Assembly: GCA_963760285.1 (NCBI GenBank)
Contig: CAVXCI010000001.1
Coordinates: 1,922,001 to 1,986,000, forward strand
Reading direction: 5' to 3'
DNA: 64,000 bases
Source of the DNA: PALSA-278 sp963760285
Lineage (GTDB): Bacteria; Acidobacteriota; Terriglobia; Acidiferrales; UBA7541
The position numbers were made by a program, and so were the translations under genes. Positions 17,221-26,899 of this stretch are shown piece by piece; the first letter of the stretch is position 1; the number at the start of each line of letters is the position of its first letter. The notes beneath the pieces were generated by a model. That model searched no databases, was not told the DNA's origin, and saw only the letters and a program-made list of their open reading frames with translations.

Positions 17221-19929
17221 TCATTGTACGGGTATATCCTTGCGAGGGACATTCCAACCATCCACGGCGAGGACGGGACGCGCACTGGCGCGTGGCTGGT
17301 TCAACGGGAAACGTGCGGTGATGTGGCGCAACTCGCCTGGCAAGAGGGAGATGTAATTGTCGTCCCAATAGATGGGAAGAATGTCCTGTCCCTGATTTCC
17401 CGCCAGCAACTGCAACCGAACCAGAAAGGCGAGATGAGGAGATGGATTTTCGAGGCGCACGCGGACTTCGCCTTCTCCTTCGTGCGGTGCATATGCCCCG
17501 CTGGCGCGAACATCTGTTGCCTCCAGCGATGAAAGTTCCGAAAAATCAGCGAAGGAACTTTCCGGAGTGTAATACCAGGTATAGGCGTTGGAATTGAGCG
17601 TGTCCGGTTTCTTCGACAACCAGTAGAAGTTCGTGCTGACGATCTGGCCTTGCGCGTCTCGCAAATCGAGTCGCAGAAAATAAACGGGCGAAAGATTTGA
17701 AATGTCCGGAAGTCCGCCCACGCGCGGGCTGGTGTCCGCCGGAGCATCGACCGTGTAAGTCTTCGCGAATTTCTCCTGCATATCGAAATCGTAGACATGC
17801 GCCGCAAGCTGCAATCCAGTAAAGCCGCGCGAGGAATCGTTCACAATGCAGAATGAACCGTCGTCGTAGGAATACTGCGCATGAACAGGCTCACAGGCTT
17901 TGCGCGTGGCAAAGTATCCGGCCCCGGGCTGCAAATAATAATCAAAGAGGTGCCAGATGATGGAGGGCCAGGCGTTGTTGAGCATCCACTGGATCACGCC
18001 CGTGGCCTCGTATTTGTTGCGGCCCCAGGCTTCGAACATGGCGCGCTCGCCTTCGTAGGACGCGGCCTCGGCTTTCCACACGTAGTCCTGCAAATTGCGT
18101 GGTGCGCCGTAGCGTCTATCAAGCGCATGATTGAAGCGCTGGAGATTCTTGAACGCGCCGCCGCCGGCGTGGAAATCCCAGTATTCGTCCGGGGGCCAGA
18201 GATGTTCCGGCGGAAGCATTTTGCGCAGGCTTTCCACCGGAGGAATCGCCGCGCCGGGACTTGTCTCCGTATTGAAGCCCATCGCGCCACCCTGGCTGGT
18301 TTCCTGCAGCCAGTAATTGGGAGGCACGTAGTCATAGGGGCCGCTCATTTTCACGCCAGTGGCTCCGCTGACGCTGGAGCCGTGCTCGGTGGCGGAAGAA
18401 AGCACCGGCTTGGGCCAGTTGGCTTCTTGCAGCACGTCCAGATACATGCGCTCCACGTCCGCGGGCGGATGGCGATCACTGCCGTTCAGCCAGACGAGAA
18501 CGCTGGGATGATTGCCAAGTCGCGCCGCCTGATCCGCAAGGGAGGCAGCGGCGATTCGGCGGTCACCGGCGGACCATTCGTCCCACCTCTCCCAGTGATC
18601 GCAGCAACACCATCCGGCCATCACTAGAATTCCGTAGCGGTCGGCGAGGTCGAAAAAATCGTCGGAATCCAGCTTGCCTTCCAGACGAATGGTGTTGAGA
18701 TTCATTTCGCGCACATAACGCGTCTGCGCCTCAAGCCGTTCCGGCGAATGCTGCAACATCATGTCCGGCGCCCAGCCGGCCCCGCGAATCAGGATGGGGT
18801 GGCCATTCACGCGAAACAGCCGATGGCCCTGGGGCGTAAGTTCCGATGTGATTTCGCTAATTCCGAAGGTGACATTTTCTTCATCCGAAGCGCCTCCGGC
18901 AGTGCGAAACACGAGGCGCAGATGCTGAAGATTCGGATCACCCAGCCGGTAAGGCCACCAGATACTTGGATTCTTCAGATTCAGCTGGGGGAAATCCTTT
19001 GGAGAGAATTGAACGGACCTGCTCACGCCGGGCGCGAGGCTGATTTGCTGAGAAAATCGAACGGCGCCAATCGCGCCTTCCAATGCGCCCACAATCTGAT
19101 TTGCAGAGGCGTTTTGTATTTGCGCGCGCACGGTAAGATGCGCCACATCCAGCGATGGCAAATCGAAGTGCGTGGAGACTTGCGGCTGGCGAATCGCCAC
19201 GGGTCCGCTGGCGCGGACGATTACATCGTCCCATAGGCCCATGTCCTTATCGGGCGGGGCAGGATTCCAGTCCACCCAGGTGAGCGCCAAATCTTCCGGC
19301 GTGGGCGGATAGACGAGAACGGCCAGCGCATTCTTGCCGCCGGGGTGCGCGAATTTGGTGACGTCAAATTCATAGCGGCGGAATGTGCCGGCGACATTTG
19401 TGGCATCCGCCACCGGCTGGCCATTCATCCAGATATCGGCGCGATAATTGATGCCGTGAAAATCGAGCCAAATGGTCTTTCCCTCAAGGGCCGAAGGAAG
19501 CGTGAATTCGGCCCTGTACCACCAGGGAACGCGGAACGGGCTGTCCCCGGGCATTTCGATCCTGGAGAAGTTTTCGCCGATTTTGTAACCCATGCCCGGA
19601 AGGGCACGCAGATTCATTCCGAAGTAAGGGTCCGGATAGACATGATTCCTTACCAACGCTGCAAGGACGGTGGAAGGAAGCGTCGCAGAATACCAGCCGG
19701 CGGCAGCCAATCCCGGCGTGGAAATGGCGCCGGCACGGGCATTTAATCCGGTGGAGGAGTGAATTCTCCAGCCGTCACGGAGGATGCTGCTCCAGCGGGG
19801 AGAAGCGGGAGGGACGTCAGTGACGGAGATGTGCGGAGCGATGAGAAAAATAATTGCGGCGACAGCCGAGACCCCAGCCCTCCGGAAAATACGACTGCGC
19901 ATGGCCGCGATAAACATTCCGATTTGCAT
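17221..19929 (-). CDS. csxA: glycoside hydrolase family 2 exo-beta-D-glucosaminidase
   Basis: An exported enzyme of about 902 residues that releases glucosamine from chitosan oligosaccharides (CsxA type). A basic N-terminus and hydrophobic segment (AVAAIIFLIAPHI) look like a signal peptide. A jelly-roll sugar-binding domain (WYRAEFTLP, LDFHGINYRADIWMNG), immunoglobulin-like domains and a TIM barrel follow. The acid/base is Asp485 in GSD (most GH2 enzymes have Glu here; Asp marks the exo-glucosaminidase branch). The nucleophile is Glu555 in FNTETSPG. The gene converges on pruA with a 12-base gap. The start could be up to nine codons shorter. Beta-mannosidase-like activity is the main alternative. 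Confidence 0.85.
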   Translation of the reverse strand: MQIGMFIAAMRSRIFRRAGVSAVAAIIFLIAPHISVTDVPPASPRWSSILRDGWRIHSSTGLNARAGAISTPGLAAAGWYSATLPSTVLAALVRNHVYPDPYFGMNLRALPGMGYKIGENFSRIEMPGDSPFRVPWWYRAEFTLPSALEGKTIWLDFHGINYRADIWMNGQPVADATNVAGTFRRYEFDVTKFAHPGGKNALAVLVYPPTPEDLALTWVDWNPAPPDKDMGLWDDVIVRASGPVAIRQPQVSTHFDLPSLDVAHLTVRAQIQNASANQIVGALEGAIGAVRFSQQISLAPGVSRSVQFSPKDFPQLNLKNPSIWWPYRLGDPNLQHLRLVFRTAGGASDEENVTFGISEITSELTPQGHRLFRVNGHPILIRGAGWAPDMMLQHSPERLEAQTRYVREMNLNTIRLEGKLDSDDFFDLADRYGILVMAGWCCCDHWERWDEWSAGDRRIAAASLADQAARLGNHPSVLVWLNGSDRHPPADVERMYLDVLQEANWPKPVLSSATEHGSSVSGATGVKMSGPYDYVPPNYWLQETSQGGAMGFNTETSPGAAIPPVESLRKMLPPEHLWPPDEYWDFHAGGGAFKNLQRFNHALDRRYGAPRNLQDYVWKAEAASYEGERAMFEAWGRNKYEATGVIQWMLNNAWPSIIWHLFDYYLQPGAGYFATRKACEPVHAQYSYDDGSFCIVNDSSRGFTGLQLAAHVYDFDMQEKFAKTYTVDAPADTSPRVGGLPDISNLSPVYFLRLDLRDAQGQIVSTNFYWLSKKPDTLNSNAYTWYYTPESSFADFSELSSLEATDVRASGAYAPHEGEGEVRVRLENPSPHLAFLVRLQLLAGNQGQDILPIYWDDNYISLLPGELRHITARFPLNQPRASARPVLAVDGWNVPRKDIPVQ

Positions 19930-20066
19930 CCGGAGAATACCGGGTTACGCGAGGAGGCACAACTGGCTAAATTCGATCGCGATGAAATACGAGATTTTCG
20001 CGGAAAACGATGGATTGGAGCCGGGAGATTTCCGCGGGGCATGCTAAGATTTTTACGTCACAGAAA

Positions 20067-20552
20067 ATGAACGTAACGGCAAAATCAAGGCGGCAGAACC
20101 CGAACGATGGCAAAGTGCCGCGACGGGTTATTGGTAAATGGTTTCTGGGCGGCGGGCTGGCCGCACTGGCAGCGTTTTTTGGATGGAAGCTGGTGCGATC
20201 CGGCCGGGACAAAAACGTCCCCGAGCCGCCCAATTTAACCGTGGTGGCCGCAGGTGCGAACGAATTGCACCCGAACACATCGAAGACGTTCACATTTGGC
20301 CCGCACGAAGCCCTGCTGATCCGCCTGCCTGGCGGAGATTACCGGGCGCTCACCGCCGTTTGCACGCACATGGGCTGCGAAGTGCGGTACCTTCCGGCGA
20401 TGCAGCAGGTTTGGTGTCCGTGCCACAAAGGAATTTTTGATGTGAACGGAGAGGTAGTCAGCGGCCCGCCCCCCCGTCCGCTGCGCCGTTACGGTGTCGA
20501 TATTTCGAATGGGGAGATTCTGGTTTCCAACGGAAGGCAAGCCTCGTCCTGA
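20067..20552 (+). CDS. membrane-anchored high-potential Rieske iron-sulfur protein
   Basis: A 161-residue QcrA/PetC-like protein. The N-terminus has an RR-containing segment (PRRVIGKWFLGGG) and one hydrophobic helix, which fits Tat export with a retained anchor. The [2Fe-2S] ligands are Cys99, His101, Cys117 and His120 (CTHMGC ... CPCH). Cys104 and Cys119 supply the disulfide typical of high-potential Rieske proteins. No cytochrome b or c1 gene is adjacent, so its electron partner is unknown. The start at 20067 is preferred; an in-frame ATG at 20010 would add 19 residues. Confidence 0.8.
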   Translation: MNVTAKSRRQNPNDGKVPRRVIGKWFLGGGLAALAAFFGWKLVRSGRDKNVPEPPNLTVVAAGANELHPNTSKTFTFGPHEALLIRLPGGDYRALTAVCTHMGCEVRYLPAMQQVWCPCHKGIFDVNGEVVSGPPPRPLRRYGVDISNGEILVSNGRQASS

Positions 20553-20640
20553 GAGAATGCGGTGGGCCAGTTTGCCGGATGCGTTCCCTTTTATCTGACA
20601 CTGCGAACGGATTAGCTTTGGCGGCTGCGGGGAATGCGGT

Positions 20641-21540
20641 CTACGTGGCGGAGGATTTTTCGACGGACTGGTAAGCGTAATAGTAGCCGCCGTAGGCAGC
20701 GGATTCAGCCACGCTGTTCAGCACCACACCCAGCAGGTTTTTGCCCTGAAACTCGGCCGCCGCCCGGCGCGCCGCTTCCAGATCCGTCGATCCTGCTCTG
20801 ACGACCAGAATGACGCCATCGCACATGGCGGCAAGAACGGATGCATCGGACACAGACAGGACCGGCGGAGAATCGCAGAATGATCCAATCGAATACCGGG
20901 GCCAGGCGGTCGAGAAGGGATTTCAGGCGTGCGTTGGCCACCAACTCACCAGCGTCGGCAGAGGGAGATCCCGCGGGAATCAGGAACAGATTTCCGATGG
21001 GCCCGCGCTGAATCACGGAAAACAGATTGGCGGTCCCGCGCAGAAAATCGGAAAGGCCGGGCGAGGCCGGAGCTCCAAGGAGCAAATGCTGGCGCGGGCG
21101 GCGCAGGTCCGTGTCGATGAGCAAAGTGCGTTGATCGGACTGCTGGGCCAGGGCCTGGGCGAGATTGGAGGCCACGAAGGTCTTGCCCTCCGCGGGAATG
21201 GCGCTGGCCACCAGCAGCGTGCGAAGAGGACGGTTGGAGCGAATCTGGTGAAGACGGGCGCGCAAGGTGCGAAATTGCTCGGCGCTTAGGCTGGCGGCGC
21301 CCTGTCCGGCGAAAACGCACATGGAAGGATCGGGATCCAGCCGGGCGCGGAACAGGCCATTCGTAAATCGCCAAAACGCAGAAGGTCTCCGGACGCGGCC
21401 GAACCACCGCCGCCGGCCAACCCTCTTTCCGGCGGCACATTGGGCTGTTGGAGCGGGAACGGCGTTTCGCCGGGGGCGCGGTTCAATCCCTCGGCTTTTT
21501 CGCGCTCGGCTTTCTTCAAGGCATCGTGAATGCGGCTCAT
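20641..21540 (-). pseudogene. CpsD/BY-type tyrosine autokinase of the EPS operon, frame broken twice
   Basis: The encoded protein would be about 300 residues: the cytoplasmic tyrosine kinase partner of the Wzz-like protein at 22486-24000. It starts MSRIHDALKKAE at 21540. Walker A is IPAEGKT, Walker A' is LLIDTDLRRP and Walker B (DSPP) is recovered after a frame correction. The C-terminus has a tyrosine cluster (GGYYYAYQ), the usual autophosphorylation site. Frame changes are needed near 21362 (one base missing) and near 20876 (one base extra). All motifs are otherwise conserved, so sequencing error is a serious alternative to true loss. Confidence 0.75.
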
Positions 21541-22480
21541 GCTTGGCTCCGCTTTCCTTGGTGTGCGTTTCCTGGCGCAGACGGTCGAGAAGTTGAGTAA
21601 GGAGAGCGTCGGCCGGCGGTCTCTGCGGTTTCGTTCCAACGATCGCGGAGCGACGGCCGGTTCGAGTTTGTCAAAGTGATATTCGTGCGCTGTTTCATCC
21701 ACATGATGGACGAGCACCGGGCCGCTGACTTTCCACATAAGCGGCGATCAGGGAGTTCTCGCAGATCAGATTGATAACACGCGGAATGCCGCGGGAATAG
21801 CGATGCACCGCGTCCATGGCATCCTATGAAAAAATCGGGATCGCCGCCGGCTCCGGCGATGCGCAGCCGCTCCGGCGATGTAGCCAAGGGTCTCCTCGCG
21901 GGTAAGGAGAGATGTCTTTCAGACGGAGCGTGATGCGCTGTAAGAGCTGGCGAAGCTGTGGATGCTGGAGCTTCTGATCCAACTCCGGCTGGCCGGCCAA
22001 AACGATCTGCAGGAGTTTTTCCTTGGAAGTCTCCAGATTGGTGAGCAGGCGGATTTCTTCCAGCACCTGAAAAGAAAGATTCTGCGCCTCGTCCACGATG
22101 AGAACGGCGGTTTGCCCGGCGCGGTAACGGTCCAGCAGCCACTGGTTCAAGCGCATAAGCGCGTGGCTTTTCATGCGCGAATCGCAGGAAATCTCGAAGT
22201 CGTTGAGGATGAAGTCGAAAAGCTGGCTGGTGGTGATTTGCGTGTTGAAGATGAAGGCGGTGGCCACGTCGCGCTCGCGGAGCCAGTCTAGGAGACGGTT
22301 CAGCAGCGTGGTCTTGCCGGTGCCCACTTCTCCGGTGAAGAGGAGGAACCCCTTGCGGGCGTCGATTCCATACGTCAAGCCGGCGAGCGCCTCCTGCATG
22401 GCTGCCGTGGGGAAAATGAAACGCGGATCGGGATTGACGTTGAACGGATTTTCGCGAAGGCTGAAGAAATTTTTATACAT
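21537..22480 (-). pseudogene. ExeA/GspA-like AAA ATPase of the EPS operon, multiply frameshifted
   Basis: The first ~190 residues are intact and match the ATPase found in exopolysaccharide operons (MYKNFFSLRENPFN...). Walker A is GEVGTGKTT, Walker B is VLIVDEAQN, followed by a sensor segment (AGQPELDQKL). Beyond about 21900 the expected C-terminal sequence is still recognisable but scattered over all three frames. Segments TREETLGYIA, ERLRIAGAGGDP, RYSRGIPRVINLICENSLIAAYVE and VLVHHVDETAHEY need at least four single-base corrections. The end probably overlaps the kinase start (ATGA at 21540-21537). It is downstream of, and likely co-transcribed with, the Wzz-like gene. Confidence 0.75.
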
Positions 22481-22485
22481 GGTGG

Positions 22486-24000
22486 TCAGGCCTTCAGCGA
22501 CAGGCTTTCGCCGCTGCCCGAGCGGCCGGGATGTTTTCTCTCTTTTCCGGTGTTGGGTGCGAAATCGGAAACCAGAGCAAGAACCGGCAGCTGGAGCATG
22601 AGTTCCACGTCCTGCTCGTTGTGAAGCGACGTGTCGCCCCGCATCTTGAACATAAGAAGCGCCAGACTCAGGAATATTCCACCGCCGAATCCTCCCAGGG
22701 CAAACAGCGAGCGCTTGGGGAATTCGGGTTTGAGGGGCAGGCTGGGCGGATCCAGTACGTGAAACTGGTCGCTGCCCTGATGTTGCTCCAAATCCGTGAC
22801 CATGGCTGAATCCTGGCGTTTCTTCAGAAGATCGTTGTAGGAATCCAGAGCGGTCTGATAATTCTGGGTCACTTCCTTGAAATCCTGCGCCACCAGCGGG
22901 CTGGATTGAACGCGGGATTCCAACACGCGGATTTGGGCCTGCACCGCCGCTTGCTGTTTTTGAGCGGCGCCAACGGCCAGATCGTCACGGCGAACCTGGG
23001 CGCGCAATTGCTGAATTTGCGGCGGGTCGCTGGGAGCGGGGCCCGGAGCTGTTTCCGCGGACGGAGGCGTCTGTTGGGCGGCGGCAATTTTCTGTTGGAG
23101 TTGGGCAATGTCCTTCTTCAGTTTGATCACGTCCGGATATTCATCCGTGTATTGAGCACGCAGCGTGGCCAGCTGGTCCTGCATGTTCTTTAGGCGAATT
23201 TCCATGGTTCCAGGGTCGCTGATAGTCTGCGAGCTTTTCCAGGCGGCCAATTGCTGGGTGAGGAGAGATTCGGAAAAAGCCTTGTCTTCCTGCGCCCGGC
23301 TGGATGACTCCGACGCCGCCTGCAGCTGGGTATTCAGCCCCATCAGCAGGCTGAGGTTGGCCTGCTCCTGATCAGGGAGAGAACCGGCATTGCGGTGCTG
23401 GACGTCGGCCAGCTTGGCGCTCTCCGCATCCAGGCGGGCCTTGGCATCGGCCAACTGTTGGGTGAGGAATTGCGTGGTCTGCCGGGATTGCGTGGTCTGC
23501 TGGCTGAGATTCTGCTCCATGAAATTAGAGGTGAGAGCCGCGCAGATTTTCTGGGCCAGTTGGGCATTGCCGAAAGTAACCGTAACCATGAAACCCGGGA
23601 GACTGCGTTCGTCTGTTCCCGCCATGGGCTCCAACGCCTCCACATCCACGGCGCCTTTAAGACGATCCACCAGTTCGGACATAGGCTCGCGATTGATGTC
23701 ACCGGGGTACAGATTCAGCTTCTGGATCACTTCAGCGAGGCGGGTTCGGCTGGTGATCTGTTCCTTCAATGAAGCCAGCCTCTGGTTCAGATCGTCCGAG
23801 GTGGCTCCGTCCCTTACGTATTTTTGCTCGGCGTCCATCTGATCCACAAGGACGGTGGTCTCGGACTTGAACCGCTTGGGCAGAAAATAGGCGAGGGCGA
23901 TGCCAATGGCCGTACCCAGCACGGCTCCGGTGACAACAACCCACCAATGCCCCCGGAGGACGAGGACATAATCCCGGAGTTTTAGTTCCTTATGCGCCAT
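22486..24000 (-). CDS. Wzz/GumC-type polysaccharide co-polymerase (chain-length determinant)
   Basis: A 504-residue inner-membrane protein that controls polysaccharide chain length and export. A first transmembrane helix lies at residues 18-38 (WWVVVTGAVLGTAIGIALAYF). A large periplasmic region with long coiled coils follows (residues ~130-400, many Gln/Ala/Asp). The proline-rich segment SLPLKPEFPKR leads into a second helix (LFALGGFGGGIFLSLALLMF). The short cytoplasmic tail has no kinase domain; that function sits in the separate gene at 20641-21540. It belongs to a leftward operon with an outer-membrane barrel and a Wza-like exporter upstream. Confidence 0.9.
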   Translation of the reverse strand: MAHKELKLRDYVLVLRGHWWVVVTGAVLGTAIGIALAYFLPKRFKSETTVLVDQMDAEQKYVRDGATSDDLNQRLASLKEQITSRTRLAEVIQKLNLYPGDINREPMSELVDRLKGAVDVEALEPMAGTDERSLPGFMVTVTFGNAQLAQKICAALTSNFMEQNLSQQTTQSRQTTQFLTQQLADAKARLDAESAKLADVQHRNAGSLPDQEQANLSLLMGLNTQLQAASESSSRAQEDKAFSESLLTQQLAAWKSSQTISDPGTMEIRLKNMQDQLATLRAQYTDEYPDVIKLKKDIAQLQQKIAAAQQTPPSAETAPGPAPSDPPQIQQLRAQVRRDDLAVGAAQKQQAAVQAQIRVLESRVQSSPLVAQDFKEVTQNYQTALDSYNDLLKKRQDSAMVTDLEQHQGSDQFHVLDPPSLPLKPEFPKRSLFALGGFGGGIFLSLALLMFKMRGDTSLHNEQDVELMLQLPVLALVSDFAPNTGKERKHPGRSGSGESLSLKA

Positions 24001-24033
24001 TTTGGCAGAAGCCTTAGCCCAGTGACCCGGGCG

Positions 24034-25539
24034 TTACCTCAACTGAATTGGGTCCGCGTGCCAGGAAAACCCGATCGATACTTGATGCCGCAGCAGCACG
24101 CCCTGACAACCCGGGAGCGTGCATACCTGAGAGGAATCCTGACTCTGAAAAGTGTAACCCAAATTGATTGCTGCATTCCGGCCGATCGCGCGGCTGAGTT
24201 GCGCGGAGATAAAATAGGTGGAATAGGACGGAAGGACAGCATCCGCCGGCCCCGCCTGCGAAATCCCGCGATTCCACGCATACCCGCCGCCCACCGAGCC
24301 GCGCAGTGTGCGCGTCAGACGCCGTGCGAACGTCGTTTGCAACTGGTCGGTTTCGGCGCCGGTGAGCACACCGCCGCCTCCGGTCAATCCGTGGCTGTAC
24401 GTGGAACTGATGCTGGAGTTGTCCGTCTGCCAAGTGAGCCCGCTATTCACGCTTGCGGTGACACGAGACTGATTGGCAATGCCGGGATTTTGAAAGGAAT
24501 CCACTTCGGGACCGGCGGCCACCTGAAACGCGAGACGATTTGTGATCGAACGGCCATAGGCGAATTGAACCAAGTTGTCGTTGATCGCCCCGCTGACTCC
24601 ATTGAAGCGAATGGCGTTGAAACGATACAGGACGGCAACCGTATCGCGGCGGGTGATCGTGCGATTGTATCCGCCGACGAAGAAGGCATTCCAGCTATCC
24701 ACGAAACCGGGCTGATCAAAATTGAGCAAGCCGTAACCGCCCGCGAAGGTCAGCGAAGAAAGCGGGCCAGTCCGGTAATCATATTCCGTGGCGGCGGTAT
24801 TGCTGATGCGCGTGCCCCGGCCAGTGAGAACCGTCTGGTTGGGCAGGAAGTCCTGCTGCAGAACCGAAAAGCTGGAAGTCAGGTCGCCGCCCAGACCCAG
24901 GCTCTGAATATTTCCTCCTCCTGCAAAGCCAAAGGGGGATTCCGGAAGGTACGAAAACTGATCGGCGAACAGCAGCGTGGAGCGATGCCACCGGAAAGTT
25001 TGCGCCGCGGCCAGACCCTGCATGGTGGAATCCAGCAAGCCGCCTTCGGGAGAAAATGACCGCCCGGCGAAATAATCGAAGACTGTCGCGGAACGTTGCG
25101 AGTCGCGCTCGAATTTGATGCCGCCCGCGGCATAGGTAACACTGGCCAGGCCAGTCTGGCCCGATCCCAGCGCGCTCAGCCCGTTGGTATCAACGATCTC
25201 GTTCAAATCGAAACCGGGAACGAGAAAATTCTGGGCCGCATGATAAGACCCCAGGGTTTGCTCCTGAATGCCAGCGAGGGGCTGATAAACAAGAGCCGCC
25301 TGCTGGTTCTGTTGCTGGTCTGCCTGTTCTTGCAGTATGGCAGGCAGATCGTTGTCGCCCTGATCATTCGGCTGCGTGGTTTCAGGAACCAGGGGTTGCT
25401 GTGGCTGGGCAGGTTGCGCGTCCTGAGTGGGTTGCGGTTGGGGCGTGCCGGGATTGGCGCTTTGCGCGCGAAGCCCCGCGGTGAAAGTACTCACGACGAA
25501 CAATGCGCATGCGATTCGGGCTGGTTTGTTAATGAGCAT
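24034..25539 (-). CDS. outer-membrane beta-barrel protein of the EPS operon
   Basis: A 501-residue protein with a signal peptide (MLINKPARIACALFVVSTFTAGLRAQ). A disordered Pro/Gln-rich segment (residues ~27-90) precedes a long beta-rich region with alternating aromatic residues and many short turns, ending in aromatic GFSWHADPIQLR. This fits a barrel of roughly 16-18 strands. Similar proteins occur next to wza/wzz in acidobacterial EPS loci, perhaps as an export pore. The family cannot be named by eye. It lies 14 bases after the Wza-like gene and 33 bases before the Wzz-like gene. Confidence 0.75.
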   Translation of the reverse strand: MLINKPARIACALFVVSTFTAGLRAQSANPGTPQPQPTQDAQPAQPQQPLVPETTQPNDQGDNDLPAILQEQADQQQNQQAALVYQPLAGIQEQTLGSYHAAQNFLVPGFDLNEIVDTNGLSALGSGQTGLASVTYAAGGIKFERDSQRSATVFDYFAGRSFSPEGGLLDSTMQGLAAAQTFRWHRSTLLFADQFSYLPESPFGFAGGGNIQSLGLGGDLTSSFSVLQQDFLPNQTVLTGRGTRISNTAATEYDYRTGPLSSLTFAGGYGLLNFDQPGFVDSWNAFFVGGYNRTITRRDTVAVLYRFNAIRFNGVSGAINDNLVQFAYGRSITNRLAFQVAAGPEVDSFQNPGIANQSRVTASVNSGLTWQTDNSSISSTYSHGLTGGGGVLTGAETDQLQTTFARRLTRTLRGSVGGGYAWNRGISQAGPADAVLPSYSTYFISAQLSRAIGRNAAINLGYTFQSQDSSQVCTLPGCQGVLLRHQVSIGFSWHADPIQLR

Positions 25540-25553
25540 GACCCTACTCGTCC

Positions 25554-26189
25554 TCAGGGAACCACGATGGTGTCCCCGGCCTGCAGGACAACATTTTGTT
25601 CCGGATGATTACCGCCGACGACATCCTTGTAATTGAAGTGAATCTTTTTGTCCTGACCATCCACTCGGCGGAGGACGTAAATCTTCTTCACGCTGGCAAA
25701 TTGCGTGAAACCGCCTGCGCTGGAAAGAGCCTGCAAAACGGTCATGTTGGGCAGAAGCGGATAAGCGCCAGCCCGCGTCACTTCGCCCATAATGTATACG
25801 CGCTGGCTGTTCATTTCCGTCACGATCACGGTCACCTGCGGATCGCTGATGAACTTTCCAAGCTGTTCCCGGATTGCCGCGGCCAGCTCCATGGGCGTCA
25901 ATCCACCGGCCTGGACGTCGTTGAGAAGAGGAAGGGAGATTTTGCCGTCGGCGCGAACCGGGACGATGTGAGAAATATTGGGTTCCTTCCACACGTCAAT
26001 ATTGAGGACGTCCAGAGGACCAATTCTATAGCCGGGGTTATTTTCTGCGGCTGCACTCGGACTCTCCGTAGAGCCTTTCTGTGAAGATGCGGCAGTGCTC
26101 TGATGCCGCCGTGGCGTTGCGTGGGCCATGGTAATACCCATGCAAGAAACCACCAGCAGTAAGACTAAAGATTTTCGACAATTCCCCAT
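25554..26189 (-). CDS. Wza/BexD-type polysaccharide export protein
   Basis: A 211-residue periplasmic protein with a signal peptide (MGNCRKSLVLLLVVSCMGITMAHA). The polysaccharide export domain reads YRIGPLDVLNIDVWKEPNIS and VRADGKISLPLLNDVQAGG. One SLBB repeat follows (VYIMGEVTRAGAYPL, VLQALSSAGGF). No obvious lipobox Cys is seen, so membrane attachment differs from E. coli Wza. The ATG at 26189 has a GGAGGG site; a longer frame upstream lacks support. It is the first gene of the leftward EPS export operon. Confidence 0.9.
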   Translation of the reverse strand: MGNCRKSLVLLLVVSCMGITMAHATPRRHQSTAASSQKGSTESPSAAAENNPGYRIGPLDVLNIDVWKEPNISHIVPVRADGKISLPLLNDVQAGGLTPMELAAAIREQLGKFISDPQVTVIVTEMNSQRVYIMGEVTRAGAYPLLPNMTVLQALSSAGGFTQFASVKKIYVLRRVDGQDKKIHFNYKDVVGGNHPEQNVVLQAGDTIVVP

Positions 26190-26258
26190 AGAGTTCCCTC
26201 CGTGTTGACACAATAAGAACGTGGAAAAGGGATAAAGGGGCGTGCCCCAAGTGCCCGT

Positions 26259-26264
26259 ATTATA
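26259..26264 (-). promoter_or_regulatory. -10 box (TATAAT) of the EPS export operon
   Basis: A perfect TATAAT on the minus strand lies 69 bases upstream of the Wza-like start, between it and the VOC gene. No clear -35 is seen. Confidence 0.4.
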
Positions 26265-26273
26265 CAACACCAC

Positions 26274-26756
26274 TCAACCCTTGCATTGCATTTTGGCGAA
26301 GGCTTCCTTCTGGGCCTTTTCCATCTCCTCGGGGGAGAGATCCTGCTTCCTCGTGCCGAGGGACCAACGATGACCAAACGAGTCAGTTACCTGGCCGTAG
26401 CGGTCGCCCCAAAATGCATCCATGATGGGCATGACGACGGTGGCTCCGGCCTGGCCAGCGCGATTGAATGCGGTGTCGGCATCCTCGACGTAGAGGTGTA
26501 TGGAGATGCTGGCGCCGCCAGTCAATTGGGGCGAATTCGAGCCCGAATGGGGGAATTCGTCATTGACCAGGATTAGTGAATCGCCAATGCGAATGGTGGA
26601 GTTGATGACCTTTCCACCGGGGCCATGGCTGACGCCAAGAACAATGGCGCCGAAGGCCCGCTGGTAGAAATCGAGCGCGCGTCTCGCGTCCTTCACCACC
26701 ATGGATGGAGTTACGGCGTGAAAGCCCTCGGGTATCGGCTTCCCTGCTTTTGCCAT
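26274..26756 (-). CDS. VOC superfamily (PhnB/glyoxalase-like) protein
   Basis: A 160-residue soluble protein of the vicinal-oxygen-chelate fold, with two beta-alpha-beta-beta-beta modules (VTPSMVVKDARRALDFYQRAFGA; ISIHLYVEDADTAFNRAGQAGA). The end of the second module reads GDRYGQVTDSFGHRWSLGT, typical of PhnB-like and bleomycin-resistance-like members. The substrate is unknown; many relatives have lost metal catalysis. The ATG at 26756 has GGAAGG upstream; a TTG two codons earlier is possible. Confidence 0.85.
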   Translation of the reverse strand: MAKAGKPIPEGFHAVTPSMVVKDARRALDFYQRAFGAIVLGVSHGPGGKVINSTIRIGDSLILVNDEFPHSGSNSPQLTGGASISIHLYVEDADTAFNRAGQAGATVVMPIMDAFWGDRYGQVTDSFGHRWSLGTRKQDLSPEEMEKAQKEAFAKMQCKG

Positions 26757-26899
26757 GCCCAATCCTTCCTGGAAATCACGCAGAGAAAGTCTCCGCAGCG
26801 TGTGATCGCATCACAATACAACAAGAACGTCCCTTGGCGACGGTTTGCCGTCCGGTATTTCCCCACGGGAATCCGGCGAATGGTTCACGGCGTCCGGGT

